Shown: positions 12,103 to 23,280 of the stretch, piece by piece
Layout: each line of letters begins with the position of its first letter
How positions within the stretch are numbered: the first letter of the stretch is position 1
NCBI GenBank assembly: GCA_034401135.1
Contig: JAWZSP010000003.1
Location: 2,046,001-2,110,000 of the forward strand
DNA: 64,000 nt
Reading direction: 5' to 3'
Origin: Volutella citrinella
Lineage: Eukaryota; Ascomycota; Sordariomycetes; Hypocreales; Nectriaceae
The notes under the pieces: model-generated
Told to the model about the DNA's origin: nothing
The model's input: only the letters and a program-made list of their open reading frames with translations
Databases searched by the model: none
Translations under genes and position numbers: made by a program

Positions 12103-12655
12103 CTAAGCATCGAGCTTGGCGGGGAAGCTGCCAGCCTCTGCGTCTTGCGTTAATCATTGATACAGGCAGGGCTCTGGATAGAAACATACCACGCTGCTCG
12201 TCCCAGCGCTGGTACCAGCCGGAGGGGCACAGAGATCGGTAGGAGAGCCAGAACTGCGCCTCAATTAGCATCCCCAACCCCCCGAAGAGAGCCAATTCGT
12301 AGCGTGGCGTACCTGGCGGCAAGGGGCAAAGTCCTCGCCCTTGGCGTTGATGCACTTGTGGTAGTCGACGTAGTTCTGCCAGCAGTGCTTGGTCTGGTTC
12401 TGGTTGGGGAATCGGGCGTCGGTTCCTAAGAAGGGGCAAGTTAGGCGCTACGAGTCGATGGGCGTGCAATTGAGTGTCGCGCGGGCGCTCAGGTATCGAG
12501 GCCAGTGAATCGAGGGCGGTCGGGCTTACCAGCTGCGCGGAATTGTTAGCACGGAATCGGATCATGTCATTTTTTCGGGCAGCGGGAATATCGGGCTTAC
12601 CAGTGACAAACTTGAAGGGCTTGGTCACAAGCTCCTGGCCTTCGCTGTCCGACAT
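12103..12655 (-). CDS. cox12: cytochrome c oxidase subunit VIb (Cox12)
   Basis: Four exons (12601-12655, 12313-12425, 12190-12253, 12103-12137) give 88 aa. The CHCH twin-cysteine fold is complete: [12 protein letters not shown] is C-x9-C and [13 protein letters not shown] is C-x10-C, the spacing of the Cox12/COX6B family. The tail [13 protein letters not shown] also fits. The protein is imported into the mitochondrial intermembrane space through the Mia40 relay and caps complex IV on that side (established). The last junction (CGT G|AG) restores REAGSFP. The gene lies head-to-head with a complex I subunit gene, 321 bp apart. Confidence 0.95.
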
Positions 12656-12976
12656 TTTGAATTGGATAGAGCAATTGGCTTGGTAGAGGGGAGAGTTGGG
12701 TTCGTTCGGTGACGAGGTGATGGAGCTCGGTGGGTTGGATGGAGGGTGCGTTCGTCGATGTTGTCGGCTCGAATCAGGTGGTACGATTTCCGGGAAGCTC
12801 GATGTGTGCCTCAGGCCGTCACCAGCCAATTATGTCAGGCACCGACCCGACAATGTGGGTCCGCTTGCAATTGCACATCAGATGTTCCGGCCAACTCCAA
12901 ACGCTCCCTCCAAGGCCAACAATTTCCAATTGAATCATCACATTTGGTCCTCCCAAACTCCATCTCCACTCTCAAA
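12656..12976. promoter_or_regulatory. bidirectional promoter of COX12 (-) and the MLRQ subunit gene (+)
   Basis: This 321-bp spacer lies between two divergent respiratory-chain genes. It contains several CCAAT/ATTGG-type words: CCAAT at 12826-12830 and 12928-12932 on +, and ATTGG at 12662-12666 and 12674-12678. CCAAT is the core of the CCAAT-binding (Hap) complex site. The assignment is by position and motif only. Confidence 0.5.
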
Positions 12977-13450
12977 ATGCGTGCCACCACCGCTCTTCGA
13001 ATGTTCAGGCAGACGCCTCGCATGATGCGACCCGTCCCCGTATGTCAATTCGATGTGTTGCGTGCCCGTTGACCCGAACCAGAGCTGACACCATTTGCAG
13101 AAGGAGGATCAGGCTGGTACGTGACGAAGGCTCCCACGCCACCTCGCGAGCGATTCGACACTCGCCCACAACTGCGATCACGCCAATGGGATCAGTACTA
13201 ACGTGGTTCAAAGGCCACACCGTCTCCCAGCGTCTCCGAAAGCTCAAGTCGATTCCCCCGGAGTTGTACCCCCTCGGTAATGCGATCGGTCCACCTACCC
13301 ATTGAGCCTTTTCTTTCTAATACTCAACCAGCTGTCGTCGTCGCCTTCGCCCTCAGCGCTGCCACCTACTCCATCTCCCGCAAGTTCATCGTCGACAAGA
13401 ACCTGCGCCTTGCCCGCCAGGGCCCTGCTGGCCGAGCTGAGGACCACTAG
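12977..13450 (+). CDS. NADH:ubiquinone oxidoreductase MLRQ/B12D-type subunit
   Basis: Four exons (12977-13039, 13101-13116, 13214-13276, 13332-13450) give 86 aa; exon 2 is only 16 nt. The N-terminus, MRATTALRMFRQTPRMMRPV, is Arg-rich and acid-free like a mitochondrial presequence. The core PPELYPLAVVVAFALSAATYSISRK is one membrane segment followed by a basic stretch, as in the B12D/MLRQ family (NDUFA4-like). The third acceptor follows a TACTAAC branch by ten bases. The protein is expected in the inner mitochondrial membrane. Family membership is clear; whether this fungal member sits in complex I or IV is not decided by sequence. Confidence 0.87.
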
Positions 13451-13728
13451 AGAGTGGTGCGGGGAACTCTGTGAAACTTAGTGAACCTGCCAGGATCAAT
13501 CACATTGCCAATTGGGTGGGCAACTTGTACATGCGCGAGTAGAAGAGCAGGAATTGAGTCTGATAATCGCCTAGAATTTTTGTGGGCTTTCTTCAGTGAT
13601 GGTGTGATTTTCGGCTCATAGATTGTGGTCCCAGGAAAATCGCGATGTGCTATCATTATGTATACCGCCCAACGCCCTCGCTATGCCAGCATGAATGAAG
13701 TCAATAAACGCGGTTGCAAGCCCTCCCA

Positions 13729-14235
13729 TCACTCGGGCTTCGGGCCGGCAACATCCAATCCCTCGAGTCCTTGCATCGGGTCTGGGCCAGTAGCGTCCTT
13801 TGCACCATCATCGGGCGTATCCAGCCTTTCATCAGCAGCGTGCTCTGCCAGCCAGTCTTCCTAGAAATTTTATGTTAGATTGAGTATCGTCTCGGCGTGT
13901 TGTTCTTCTCGTACCTTCTCCCAGACGGCTGTCTTGCTGCCGAGACCCTCGTCGGCACTCTTGGGAGCCTTCGCCTGGGAGACCTTGAGGACTCTACCAA
14001 ACAACTCGGACTGGTCCATGTTGTCGATGGCCTCCTTGGCATCTGAAGCGTCCTCGTATTCCACGTAGGCAAAGCCTCGGTGAGTGTCCGTAGAATTTGG
14101 CGCATCTGGCTTGGGGACCTTGACCTCCACGATCTCGCCGAATGGGATGAAAGCATCGAGAACGTGGCTCTGTGTGGCCATCTGGGACAACCCACCAACA
14201 TATACGGTCGCCTTCCAGCGGGCAGCGTCTGTCAT
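13729..14235 (-). CDS. RRM protein related to the N-terminus of cyclophilin PPIE/Cyp33
   Basis: Two exons (13915-14235, 13729-13860) give 150 aa. One RNA-recognition motif occupies residues about 8-90. RNP2 is VYVGGL and RNP1 is RGFAYVEY. The helix-2 region EAIDNMDQSELFGRVLKV closely resembles the RRM of human PPIE. After the RRM, TAVWEKEDWLAEHAADE parallels the PPIE linker. The protein then ends in an acidic tail, so the peptidyl-prolyl isomerase domain of PPIE is absent. A spliceosome-associated role is the likely inference. The gene is convergent with the MLRQ gene; its upstream flank carries TCACGTGA. Confidence 0.9.
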
Positions 14236-14369
14236 TTTGGGTATAGATCTGACCTCTGCGGGCGAATTTGATAAAGATCGGGTTAGAAAGGTGTAGACAT
14301 AGAAGTTCCTGTTCGATTTAGCATTCTGCTTTAGCGTCCAGAGGTTATCACGAAATGGTTCGTCGCGGG

Positions 14370-14377
14370 TCACGTGA
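14370..14377. promoter_or_regulatory. TCACGTGA E-box, RRM gene side
   Basis: A perfect 8-bp palindrome with CACGTG core, in context GGGTCACGTGAC, 135 bp upstream of the RRM gene start. This is the consensus bound by bHLH factors with His-Glu-Arg basic regions (Cbf1 type). Confidence 0.45.
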
Positions 14378-14999
14378 CATGCAACTGGACATTTTACTTG
14401 AACCAAGCTGTCTTCATGCCCAGGTCTCCTGATGCCCGATGATAATTCAATTGGTACTCAATATGTCAAGAAAAGAAAATAATCGACTCTGCAGCCCACA
14501 CTGCTACGTTCTCTAGGTATGGATCACCAAGTTGACGCCTCCTACTACTAGTAGTAAGTACCTTAATTACTAAGGTTCTCAATTCGCCACAGCTCAAGAG
14601 GTACTTCTAGCGCCTTGTCTGTCACCACCCTAGAGCGCTCTTGTGATAAACGTATCTGCTTCAAATGGATTTCTTCCTGAACATTGGACCAACTCCTGTG
14701 TGCTCCTGTAACAGGGGTGATTTCCTGATATTGTTTCTCAGGGTTTGGTTCAACAATGAGGTCTTGTAGAGGTACCTCCTCAGCTTGCGCCAGAGTTGAC
14801 TTTCTTGGCATGGGGTCGTTGAAATCCACGTCCTATTTCGGACAGACAGGCATAATGGAACAAACAAAGGTATCAGCTTGAGTATTGTAACACCGGAGGC
14901 GATTGAGAGCCTCAGAATTGGAATACCCAAGCTGTATCTATGTTCGAGAGCATCTGCATCTCACTTGAGAACAGTGAGGGCAGGTAGGCGTGTAAGGGG

Positions 15000-15007
15000 T
15001 CACGTGA
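15000..15007. promoter_or_regulatory. TCACGTGA E-box, SEC31 side
   Basis: Second perfect TCACGTGA, also preceded by GGG, about 305 bp upstream of the SEC31 start. A related GGGTCACGTGG lies in the RPS10/SDE2 promoter. Confidence 0.45.
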
Positions 15008-15311
15008 AAGCGGGGAACTGCCTGCTCTAGCGACTCAGGGGCACGGACAGCGTAACGGCGTCGAGAGCTTAGGAGCGTGGCGGGCAGCCTGCAATCTGGC
15101 ATCATACCTCCCAGCTCAAGACACGAATCCTCTAGCCCTGCACGCAACGACGTGAAGCTTTTCTGCGGGCAGAGGCACTGAGAGCTTCATAACCTTGACG
15201 AGCAATTCGTCGCTCAACCTTGTCTGGTTTTGACCTCCGCAAGTTGACCGCCATTTACACGACGTCATCCGCACTTGGTCATCTCGTCGCACCGAGACCC
15301 CCTCCATCACC

Positions 15312-18300
15312 ATGGTGCGCCTTCGAGAAATCCCCCGAACGGCCGCCTTCGCCTGGTCCCCAGGCGCCTCCAAGCCTTTGCTGGTGACTGGTACTCGTGC
15401 CGGCGCCGTAGATGTTGACTTTTCAGACGAGAGCAAGCTGGAGCTGTGGGACCTCGCCCTCGACGATGATGAACAGGGCTTGGAGCTGAAGCCGATAGCC
15501 AGCATCAACTCCGAGGCCAGGTATGCAATAGTCACGACTGCGCGCACACATACAAGATGATAACCGGATTCTAACTAGGTTCTTCGATGTTGCTTGGGGC
15601 CCAGCTGATGAGGACCACCCCCAGGGAATCATCGCTGCTGCTACGGAGAGCGGCTCCCTTGATCTATATGATGCGGAGAAGCTCATTGCTGGCAGCTCTG
15701 ATGCCCTGATGTCGCAAACGACTAAACACACTGGCCCGATCAAGGCCATCCAGTTCAATCCTCTCAAGCCCCAGATTCTCGCCACGGCCGGCGCAAAGGG
15801 CGAACTCTTCATTTACGACATCAACGACGTCGCGAACCCGTTTCGACTAGGAAACGCCGCCGCCCGCTCCGATGATATCGAATGCCTTGCATGGAACCAA
15901 AAGGTTTCTCACATTCTTGCCACCGGTGGATCAGGCGGTTTTGTGACCGTATGGGACTTGAAGACCAAGAAGGCTTCCTTGACACTGAACAACCAGCGAA
16001 AGGCCGTCAGTGCTATTGCCTGGGATCCCAACAACTCTACAAAGCTCTTGACAGCTACGCCCGATGACAATTCGCCTGTCATTCTCCTTTGGAACCTCCG
16101 CAATTCCAATGCACCCGAGAAGACTCTTCAGGGGCACGAGCAGGGTGTCCTGTCACTGTCCTGGTGCCAGCAGGATAGCGATATTCTACTTTCCTCTGGA
16201 AAGGACAATCGAACTCTCGTGTGGAACCCTCAGACGGGCGAGCGATATGGCGAGCTCCCTGAGATGACAAACTGGACCTTCCTCACCCGATTCAACCCTC
16301 ATAACCCCAACTTGTCCGCCACTGCCAGCTTCGATGGCAAGATCACCGTCCAGACCCTTCAGAATACCAACCCCGACACCTCCAAGGCTACCACGGCTAA
16401 GAATTTGGACGACGAAGATTTCTTCCGTGCTGCCCAGGACCAACCACAGGACGCTTCTTGGTCCCTTCCCAAGGCGCCCAAGTGGTTCGAGAGGCCTATT
16501 GGTGCCTCGTTTGGCTTCGGAGGCAAGATTGTCGTTTTCAAGGCCTCCCCTGCACAGGCTGGCCAGAACCGATCGTCCAAGGTCTTGATCTCGAATTTCT
16601 CAATCGATTCAGAAGTCTCGTCGGCTACTGAAAAGTTCCAAGCTGCCATTGCCTCTGGCGATGTGTCTGGAATTTGTGCCGAGCGTGCTGAGGAGGCCAA
16701 GACGGACGAGGAGAAGGCCGACTGGCAAGTCATGGAAACCTTGGTCGGAGAAAACCCGCGCGCTAAGATTGTCGAGTACCTCGGTTTTAAAGAGGAGGAA
16801 CTCACCAATGGGGCCAAGAAGGACGCCGACGACGCTCAAGGAGAGTCCGATACCAAGGTCGCGGAGGAGGCCGATGCCGAGACCGCAGATGAGCAGAAGA
16901 CGAAGCGTCTCTCTAACTTCTTCGACGGAGCTGATGGCGAGGGAGAGGGCGACGACTTCCTCGCCGACCTCTCTGCAACGAAGGGGGCCAAGACAGATAA
17001 CCCATTTCATCTGTTCGCTGATAGCGATACCTCGGTGGAAAAGAGTGTCACTTCTGCCCTCATGCTGGGCAACTTTTCCAAGGCTACTGACATCTGCCTG
17101 AAAGAAGATCGATTTGCTGATGCTTTCTTGATCGCCAACTGTGGCGGTCAGGAGCTTGTTGACAGGGTCCAATCTGCGTACCTATCCCGCAAGCAGGGTA
17201 TCCCAAGCTACATGCGTCTTCTTGGATCCGTCATCGCCAAGAATCTGTGGGACGTGGTTTACAATGCCGACCTAGAGAGCTGGAAGGAAACCATGGCCAT
17301 CATCTGCACATTCTCGGACCCTACCGAGTTTCCGGATCTTTGCGAGGCCTTGGGCGACCGCATCAACGAGCAAGGCGCTCGCAAGGACGCGTCCTTCTGC
17401 TACCTCGTTGGTTCTAAGCTCGAGAAGGTGGTAGCCATCTGGGCTGCTGAGTTGGAGGAAGCCGAGCAGGCGGAGATGCAGCAGCCATCGGAGGATTCCA
17501 CTTTCTCGGTCCACGCTCGGTCATTGCAACATTTCATCGAAAAGGTTACAGTCTTCCGCCACGTTACCAAATTCGAGGACAGCGAAAAGACCTTGACAGC
17601 AGACTGGAAGCTGGCGACGCTCTATGACAAGTATACCGAGTACGCTGACATCCTAGCCGGACACGGACAGCTGGAGACGGCTCAGAAGTATCTCGACCTC
17701 CTGCCAGCCAACTACCCTGCTGCCGAGATCGCTCGAAACCGTGTCAAGCTCGCAACCAAGAAGGCTGCGCCTCAGGCCGCAGCTCGGGTGCCCGCCTCTG
17801 CCACCCGAACCTCGTCGAGGATCCCCCCTAACATGGGATACCAACCGACCCAGCCCGCTCAGACGGCCGCTCCCCAGAACCCCTACGGCAACCTGAGCCA
17901 AAACCCAGCTCCCGCCACGACTTCCCCGGCTCAGGCACAACAGTACATGCCTCCCACCAACCCATACCAACCCCAGGGATACGCGCCTCCCGCTGGAACC
18001 GGATATCAGCCGCCCGCCGCAACTGGATACCAGCCGTCCGCTGCAACTGGATATCAGCCGCCTGCCGGGACTGGATATCAGCCGCCTGTGCAGGGCGGAT
18101 ATACCAACCAGATTGCGCCGCCGCCGATGGGCGGCCCTCCTCGAGCCACCACCCCGTCCGTTGCTCCCCCATCAAAGGCTAAGAACATGGACAACTGGAA
18201 TGACGTCCCACTTGTCACCAAGGCACCTCCCGCACGAAGGTCGACTCCCAGCGTGGCGCCCATCACTGCTCCCTTCCCAGGCCAACAGGGAACTTCTGCA

Positions 18301-19279
18301 CCTCCGCCACCCAGCAGCCCCTTCGGTCGATCTGGAGCCACGCCTCCCCCGCCTCCTCCCAAGGGATCGGCGCCGCCTCGCGTCCAGTCCCCTCTGGCTA
18401 GCCCACCCCAGAGCTTCCAGGCACCGCCCCCGGCAGCCTCCAGCGTGGCGAGCCAGTACGCCCCTAACCCGCCGGCCGCTGGACACGCCCCCCCGCCCAT
18501 GCCTGGTGTCGTGCCGCGAATGGCGTCGCCATACAATGCTCCTCCTGCTGGACCTCCATCATCCAACAGATATGCGCCTGCCCCTGCATCGCAGCCGCAG
18601 TTCAGCCAGCCTCCAGGCCAAGCACCACCCCCTGCCGGACTCGCAAGCCGGCCGCCGCCTCCTGGCGGTGCATTCGGTGCTCCTCCTCAACAAGGCCCTC
18701 CCCAAAGCCAATACGCGCCAAACCCATACGCCGCTCCGCCAGCCCAACAGTCGGCGCCGCCAACTGGACCCCCTCCGACTGGACCCCCTCCGTCAAGCCG
18801 ACCTGGACCCCCTCCTGCCGCAGCTCCTCGACCAACCCCCCCGCCGCAGCAAGCTGCTCCGCCAGCGAAGGCCAGACACCCTGCAGGCGATCGTTCTCAC
18901 ATCCCCCCTAGTGCTCAGAGCCTCGTAGACATTCTGAGCCATGATATTCAACGTGTGGCCGCCAAGGCGCCCGCAACCTTTGCCCCACAAGTCAAGGACA
19001 CGCAGAAGCGACTGAACCTGTTGTTTGATCACCTCAACAACGAGGAGCTTGTACAGCCCAGCACCATCGAACAGCTTAGCCAGCTTGCCAGCGCCCTTCA
19101 GGCCAAAAACTACGACGGTGCCCACAAGCTGCAGGTTGAGATTCAACGGGACAAGACTGAGGAGTGTGGCAACTGGATGGTAGGATGAACCAGAGCTCGA
19201 ATTTCTTTTAACCCTCCGCTGACAACGTAAATAGGTTGGTGTGAAGCGACTCATCAGCATGAGCAAGGCTACGCCTTGA
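15312..19279 (+). CDS. sec31: COPII outer-coat protein Sec31
   Basis: Three exons (15312-15520, 15579-19179, 19235-19279) give 1284 aa. The N-terminal ~330 residues are WD40 repeats ([51 protein letters not shown]). A helical ancestral-coat element follows ([51 protein letters not shown] region). Next comes a long Pro/Gln/Gly-rich segment (about residues 720-1130) with repeated GYQPP units. The C-terminal helical domain ends [18 protein letters not shown]. The last 14 residues come from a separate exon; without it the frame would stop at once. Sec31 polymerises with Sec13 to form the COPII cage at ER exit sites, and its Pro-rich part stimulates Sar1 GTPase through Sec23 (established). Confidence 0.97.
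18000..18106 (+). repeat. tandem GYQPP-type repeat inside SEC31
   Basis: Five successive units of about 21 nt encode a 7-residue repeat resembling G-T-G-Y-Q-P-P (variants ATGYQPS and QGGYTN at the end). They lie in the disordered Pro-rich segment. Copy number is likely polymorphic. Confidence 0.7.
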
Positions 19280-19977
19280 GTTGAACAACATGGTGAGAGG
19301 TCATAATGCAGCAGGGGCTCATGGCAAGCCCACCCGAATGACTGCGATGGTATTGAATATGTAGTAGTGTTGGCTTGGGTGTAGGACGGGCCATGAAATT
19401 CACGAAGCACGCCTAGCTGAATGGAATTAGATTTAGAAAAGTATATGATGCAAAGTTGCTGACCAGAGACATCTCGATCCGTTGCATGTGATATGTCTCG
19501 ATGTGAACCCAGCCATAAGGGCACTTACAACAGCACGATAGCTAGTTCCCACCAAGGACCCTAGAGATTGAATAGCAGCAGGCTGAGTAGGCGAGATAAC
19601 AAAGGATGTTGCTCCTTTGTCCCGCCGAGTGTGAGCGACGAAATAATAGGGGTGAGTCAAAAAGTGCAATTCGGTGGAATCTCCAACTATACTTCTATGC
19701 ACTTCGATCTAACCTGAAACCACGATATGGCACACGGTGAATGATCCACCCACTCACGAGTTCTACATTAGCCTTTAATTTCATGTCCTTGGGAGTGGTG
19801 TGTATGATACCTTGTTCAATCTCATACCAAAATTCGCAACTCTAGGGTAGCATCATCACATTCTGTTGTGGCTTGTGGTGTGGCGCAACCTTTCCCCGTT
19901 ACGCCACCCACCAGACACCACATCATCGATTCCTCACTGGCAAGTGTCAAGCTCCAGGCCAACATCCAACAATCGCC
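19280..19977. other. intergenic SEC31-GET2
   Basis: About 700 bp containing the SEC31 3' end and the GET2 promoter. No gene was seen. Confidence 0.5.
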
Positions 19978-21067
19978 ATGTCTGAGTCTGTGTCCAACAG
20001 CGACGACGCCGCCGCCCAGAGAGCCGCGGAGCAGGCCCGCCTCCGAAAGGAGCGCCGAGAGGCCAAGATCAAGGCCGGGGGCTCTGCGCGCCTCAACAAG
20101 ATTACTGGTCTCGGCGGTCGAGGTATGAAGCAATCCCCCCACTCTGATGCCGTGTTTCGTGTAGCTGTGAGTACGGCGCTGTCTCGAGAATTAAGCTCAC
20201 TCTGGTTTGCCCGTAGAGCCTGAGCCTCCAACGGCAACCACCACGGCGACCTCCGTGTCAGAACCTGCCCCAGTGTCGACGAAGCCATCACCGGTTGCCC
20301 AGCATGAAGACCCCGACGAAGTCGATATCTCGGAGCACTACTACGAGCCCCCCAAGGAGACAGCCCGCAAGATGCCCTCCGAGCCCGTGCTGTCCGAGGA
20401 CCAGCTGCGCCAGATGATGCTCGGCTTCGAACGCGGCAGCCCCGCCGGTGGAGGCACTCCTAGCGGAACAACCCCCGGCCTTGTTGCCGGCCTCGATGAG
20501 GACCCCATCATGAAGATGATGTCCCAGATGATGGGCGGCTCCGGCTTCCCCCCGGGATCCATGCCCCAGTTCCCAGGCATGCCGGGCGCTACTCCTCCCG
20601 CGGCGGCGGCACCCAGCGGACCGGCCATATCGCTGTGGCGCCTCCTTCACGCTCTCGTCGCCCTCGGGCTCGGCTTCTACATCGTGCTCCTCACCCCCTT
20701 TACCGGCACACGGGTTGAGCGCGAGCGCTCTGCTCTGGCCTTCTCCGCGGCCTCGCCCCTCGACTCCTCTGCCGGCGGTGAAGCCACGACGCCTGTCGAC
20801 TTGGACGCTGACCTCGAGCAGCGCAAGCGGCTCTTCTTCTGGACATTCGCAACCGCCGAGACGCTCCTCCTGACCACACGATTCTTCATCGACAAGCGCA
20901 GTAGCCCGCCTACCGGTATCGTGGGCACCGTCGTGGGGTTCTTGCCGCAGCCGTTCAAGGGATACGTTGAGATTGTGCTGAGGTACGCCCAGATCTTCAC
21001 AACTGTGAGGTCTGACATGCTGGCGTGTGTGTTTGTTCTCGGCGCGGTGTCGTGGTGGAATCAATGA
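19978..21067 (+). CDS. get2: GET complex subunit Get2-like (tail-anchored protein receptor)
   Basis: Two exons (19978-20122, 20217-21067) give 331 aa. The N-terminal cytosolic arm has RLRKERREAKIKAGGSARL, the basic Arg/Glu helix plus Gly-x-x-R-L-x-x-I motif by which Get2/CAML captures Get3. A Pro/Gly-rich linker follows with DEDPIMKMMSQMMGG. Three hydrophobic segments come next: LWRLLHALVALGLGFYIVLL, a weaker one around LFFWTFATAETLLLTTRFF, and the C-terminal MLACVFVLGAVSWW. This is the layout of ER-membrane Get2. The complex Get1/Get2 inserts tail-anchored proteins from Get3 (established). The splice (CGA G|AG CCT) joins GGRG to EPEPP. Confidence 0.9.
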
Positions 21068-21470
21068 GACCCAGCCGGGAGTTTGTATGACCATAGCAAA
21101 GGAGTTTTGGAATGGATTTTCACATTTAAAATCAGTCTTCTCTCTCCGTGCGTAACTGTGTGCAAAGTATGGCGTGCCAAGGTGTTGCCAGGAAACTTGC
21201 AATTATAGTGTTATTACATTACATCCTTCCCCTTGGGTATCAGTATACCCTATGCCACTGGACCCTTTCCCAAAACACGCGTACAATGCCACAAGGATAC
21301 ATTGAGACGCTGATACCATGAAACGCTTATACAAGAGACGATTGTGCAATGAAACAACGATCCAACGGAACAGGCTCACATCTCGCCCTTCCAATCAGTC
21401 CACCCAGCTCTAGGAGGGGCCAGACGACAGAACTGAAAAACTGCCAGTATCTTACACTCATTCAATTGTG

Positions 21471-23280
21471 TCATTTCGCAAGTACTTGGCTCAGGAGCCG
21501 CCCGAACATGCCTCGCACTCTCTGAGGATTCTCGGCAGCACATGCAAAGACGACTGCCGTACTCGAAGCGAAGACGAGCGTTTCTCGCCATTGCTTGTCT
21601 AGGGAATACCGACGAGGGAGGAGGGTTGCCATCGCCCGCGGCGCGACGAAGAGTGCCATGTCCTTTTGTCGACTCGCCGTCTCGATGAAAACGCTCCAAC
21701 CGCAAAGGGCGCATCCGGTGCCCACGCAGAGGCCCCCGTCAATGAGTTGCCTCGCTGCAACGTCGGTCCCAAGTACTCTTGGCCCGATCCGGGTCCTGCA
21801 CAAGCAAACACCATAGTAGAATAGTGAAATGAAGGCGCCAAGGAAGCTTGCGGATCGCATCGCCGAGATGATTGCGCGTCGGAAGGCAAGGTTGGACGGC
21901 TTGCGGAGGGCCAGAGCGAGCATCAGGGGCAAGTAGGTTGCCATTGACCATTTCCAAGCACGGAAAAAACGACTCAGCAGATGGTACTCGCAGGAAGGAC
22001 CACAACCCATGTGTACGATCTCGCAGGGGATGGGTACAGTTGCAGCCGGATCGCCCCAGGAGGGCGGCCAGCCGTACTGGGCGCACATGGGAGCCAGCAA
22101 ATAAGCCTGCCCCGTCTCCTGGCCGTACTGTAGCTCCCCTTTCCGACAGCGGCGGAGCAACTCGATGAGCCGAAGATCAACGTTGGCTGCCGAGGTGATC
22201 CACTTGTTGTAAGTGCGCGGCAATGTCTGCGGTGCGTAAAACCATGCCCACATGATAAGGCCGCAGGAAGATGCGAAAATCATGGGGTCCATGAGGCGGG
22301 AAGCCAATCGCTCGGCCTAGGAAGACCCGGATCCGGGTCAGCATTTCCGCATCACTCAAGGAGGACCACAATTTTGGAAATGGCTGCACTCACCTTCGTC
22401 CACGTGCCAGCCGCCTGCCGGCGAGATCTGCGTCTCGACCACCACTCTCCCACTACTACGTCGAGTGCCCGTGTCAAGGCGAACAGAGTCAGGTCCAAGG
22501 TGCGGCCTGCATACTTGATGGTGACTTGGGGTTGAGAATTGTCTGCCGAGTCATTGTGTTTGGCCGGGACAATTTCCGAATAAGCCTTGCTATCATATTG
22601 GTGCAGCAGCCGCATCCCAAGCCATGCGGCGATAAATGTTGATACCCATCTTGACAATCTAAAACCACCTGCAAGTTAGATTACAGTGCATCTGAAACAC
22701 GTGTTTCTCATACTTCTCGAAAAGAAGACTCACCTGAGACGGGTACCGGCACTCAGCCGCCCCGGCATACCATCGAAGAGACTCTTGACAGGCTCCTGAG
22801 CAGCTCGTTAGCGAAACTATTTTTGTTGAACACTCAACACCCTTTGAACCCCCCCTGCATCAACCCGAACCGGGGTCGTGGATACGAAGAGAATAGCCAA
22901 ATGTGAATGCGTGTGATTGGGAAGAGGGAGAGCACACGTGAAGAGCAAAAATGGCTGATCTGCCACCATGGGAATAGGCATACCAAGAGAAGGGTGCTGC
23001 CGCCAGCCAAAACGGCACAAAATGTGGGAAAGCGTTGCGGGTTGAACCCGGTCCGAATGATCTTGGTGGCCGATTTGACAAAGGAACCATAGTAGAAGTC
23101 TTGGGTAAGTCTTTCGCGGCGACGCTTCGCGACGAGTTGGAGGAGCAAGGTCAAGAGTCGAGGCCCAACCGAAGAGGCATAGCCTAGGAGGTAGGCTCGG
23201 ATCAGCGGCCGGAGGATAACTGGGATTGGATCCAGTCCTAAGGGTTTCCTGCGGGGGAGACGGTGACCATCTAGAGCCAT
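21471..23280 (-). CDS. TMEM135-like integral membrane protein
   Basis: Four exons (22984-23280, 22734-22795, 22394-22658, 21471-22316) give 489 aa. An in-frame ATG at 23340 would add 20 residues; 23280 was chosen because MALDGHRLPRRK begins directly before the conserved part. Landmarks are LIRAYLLGYASSVGPRLL, LAGGSTLLLEPVKSLF, and in exon 4 YNKWITSAANVDLRLIELL, PMCAQYGWPPSWGDP and IPCEIVHMGCGPSCEYHLLSRF. These match the fungal homologues of TMEM135, a peroxisome/mitochondria-associated membrane protein. At least five hydrophobic segments are present. The second intron uses TTTTAG rather than the nearer TTGCAG, since the latter puts a stop in frame. Molecular activity is unknown; location is inferred from the family. 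Confidence 0.85.

Larger units (their letters stand above)
14236..15311. other. intergenic between the RRM gene and SEC31
   Basis: About 1.1 kb of divergent spacer. It holds two TCACGTGA boxes (annotated separately) and AT-rich DNA with TAGTAGTAAG-like words near 14535-14580. A minus-strand frame at 14563-14829 encodes an 88-residue charged peptide with no recognisable family; I do not call it a gene. Confidence 0.5.

Noticed and set aside
12525..12560. possible 3-nt exon (CTG) in COX12 intron 1 between GCGCAG and GTAAGC
   Set aside because: Direct joining of exon 1 to 12425 already gives the conserved sequence [10 protein letters not shown]. An extra codon group is not needed.
14563..14829. 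88-codon minus frame between the RRM gene and SEC31
   Set aside because: Charged but without domain or intron signals, in an AT-rich spacer. Evidence is too weak.
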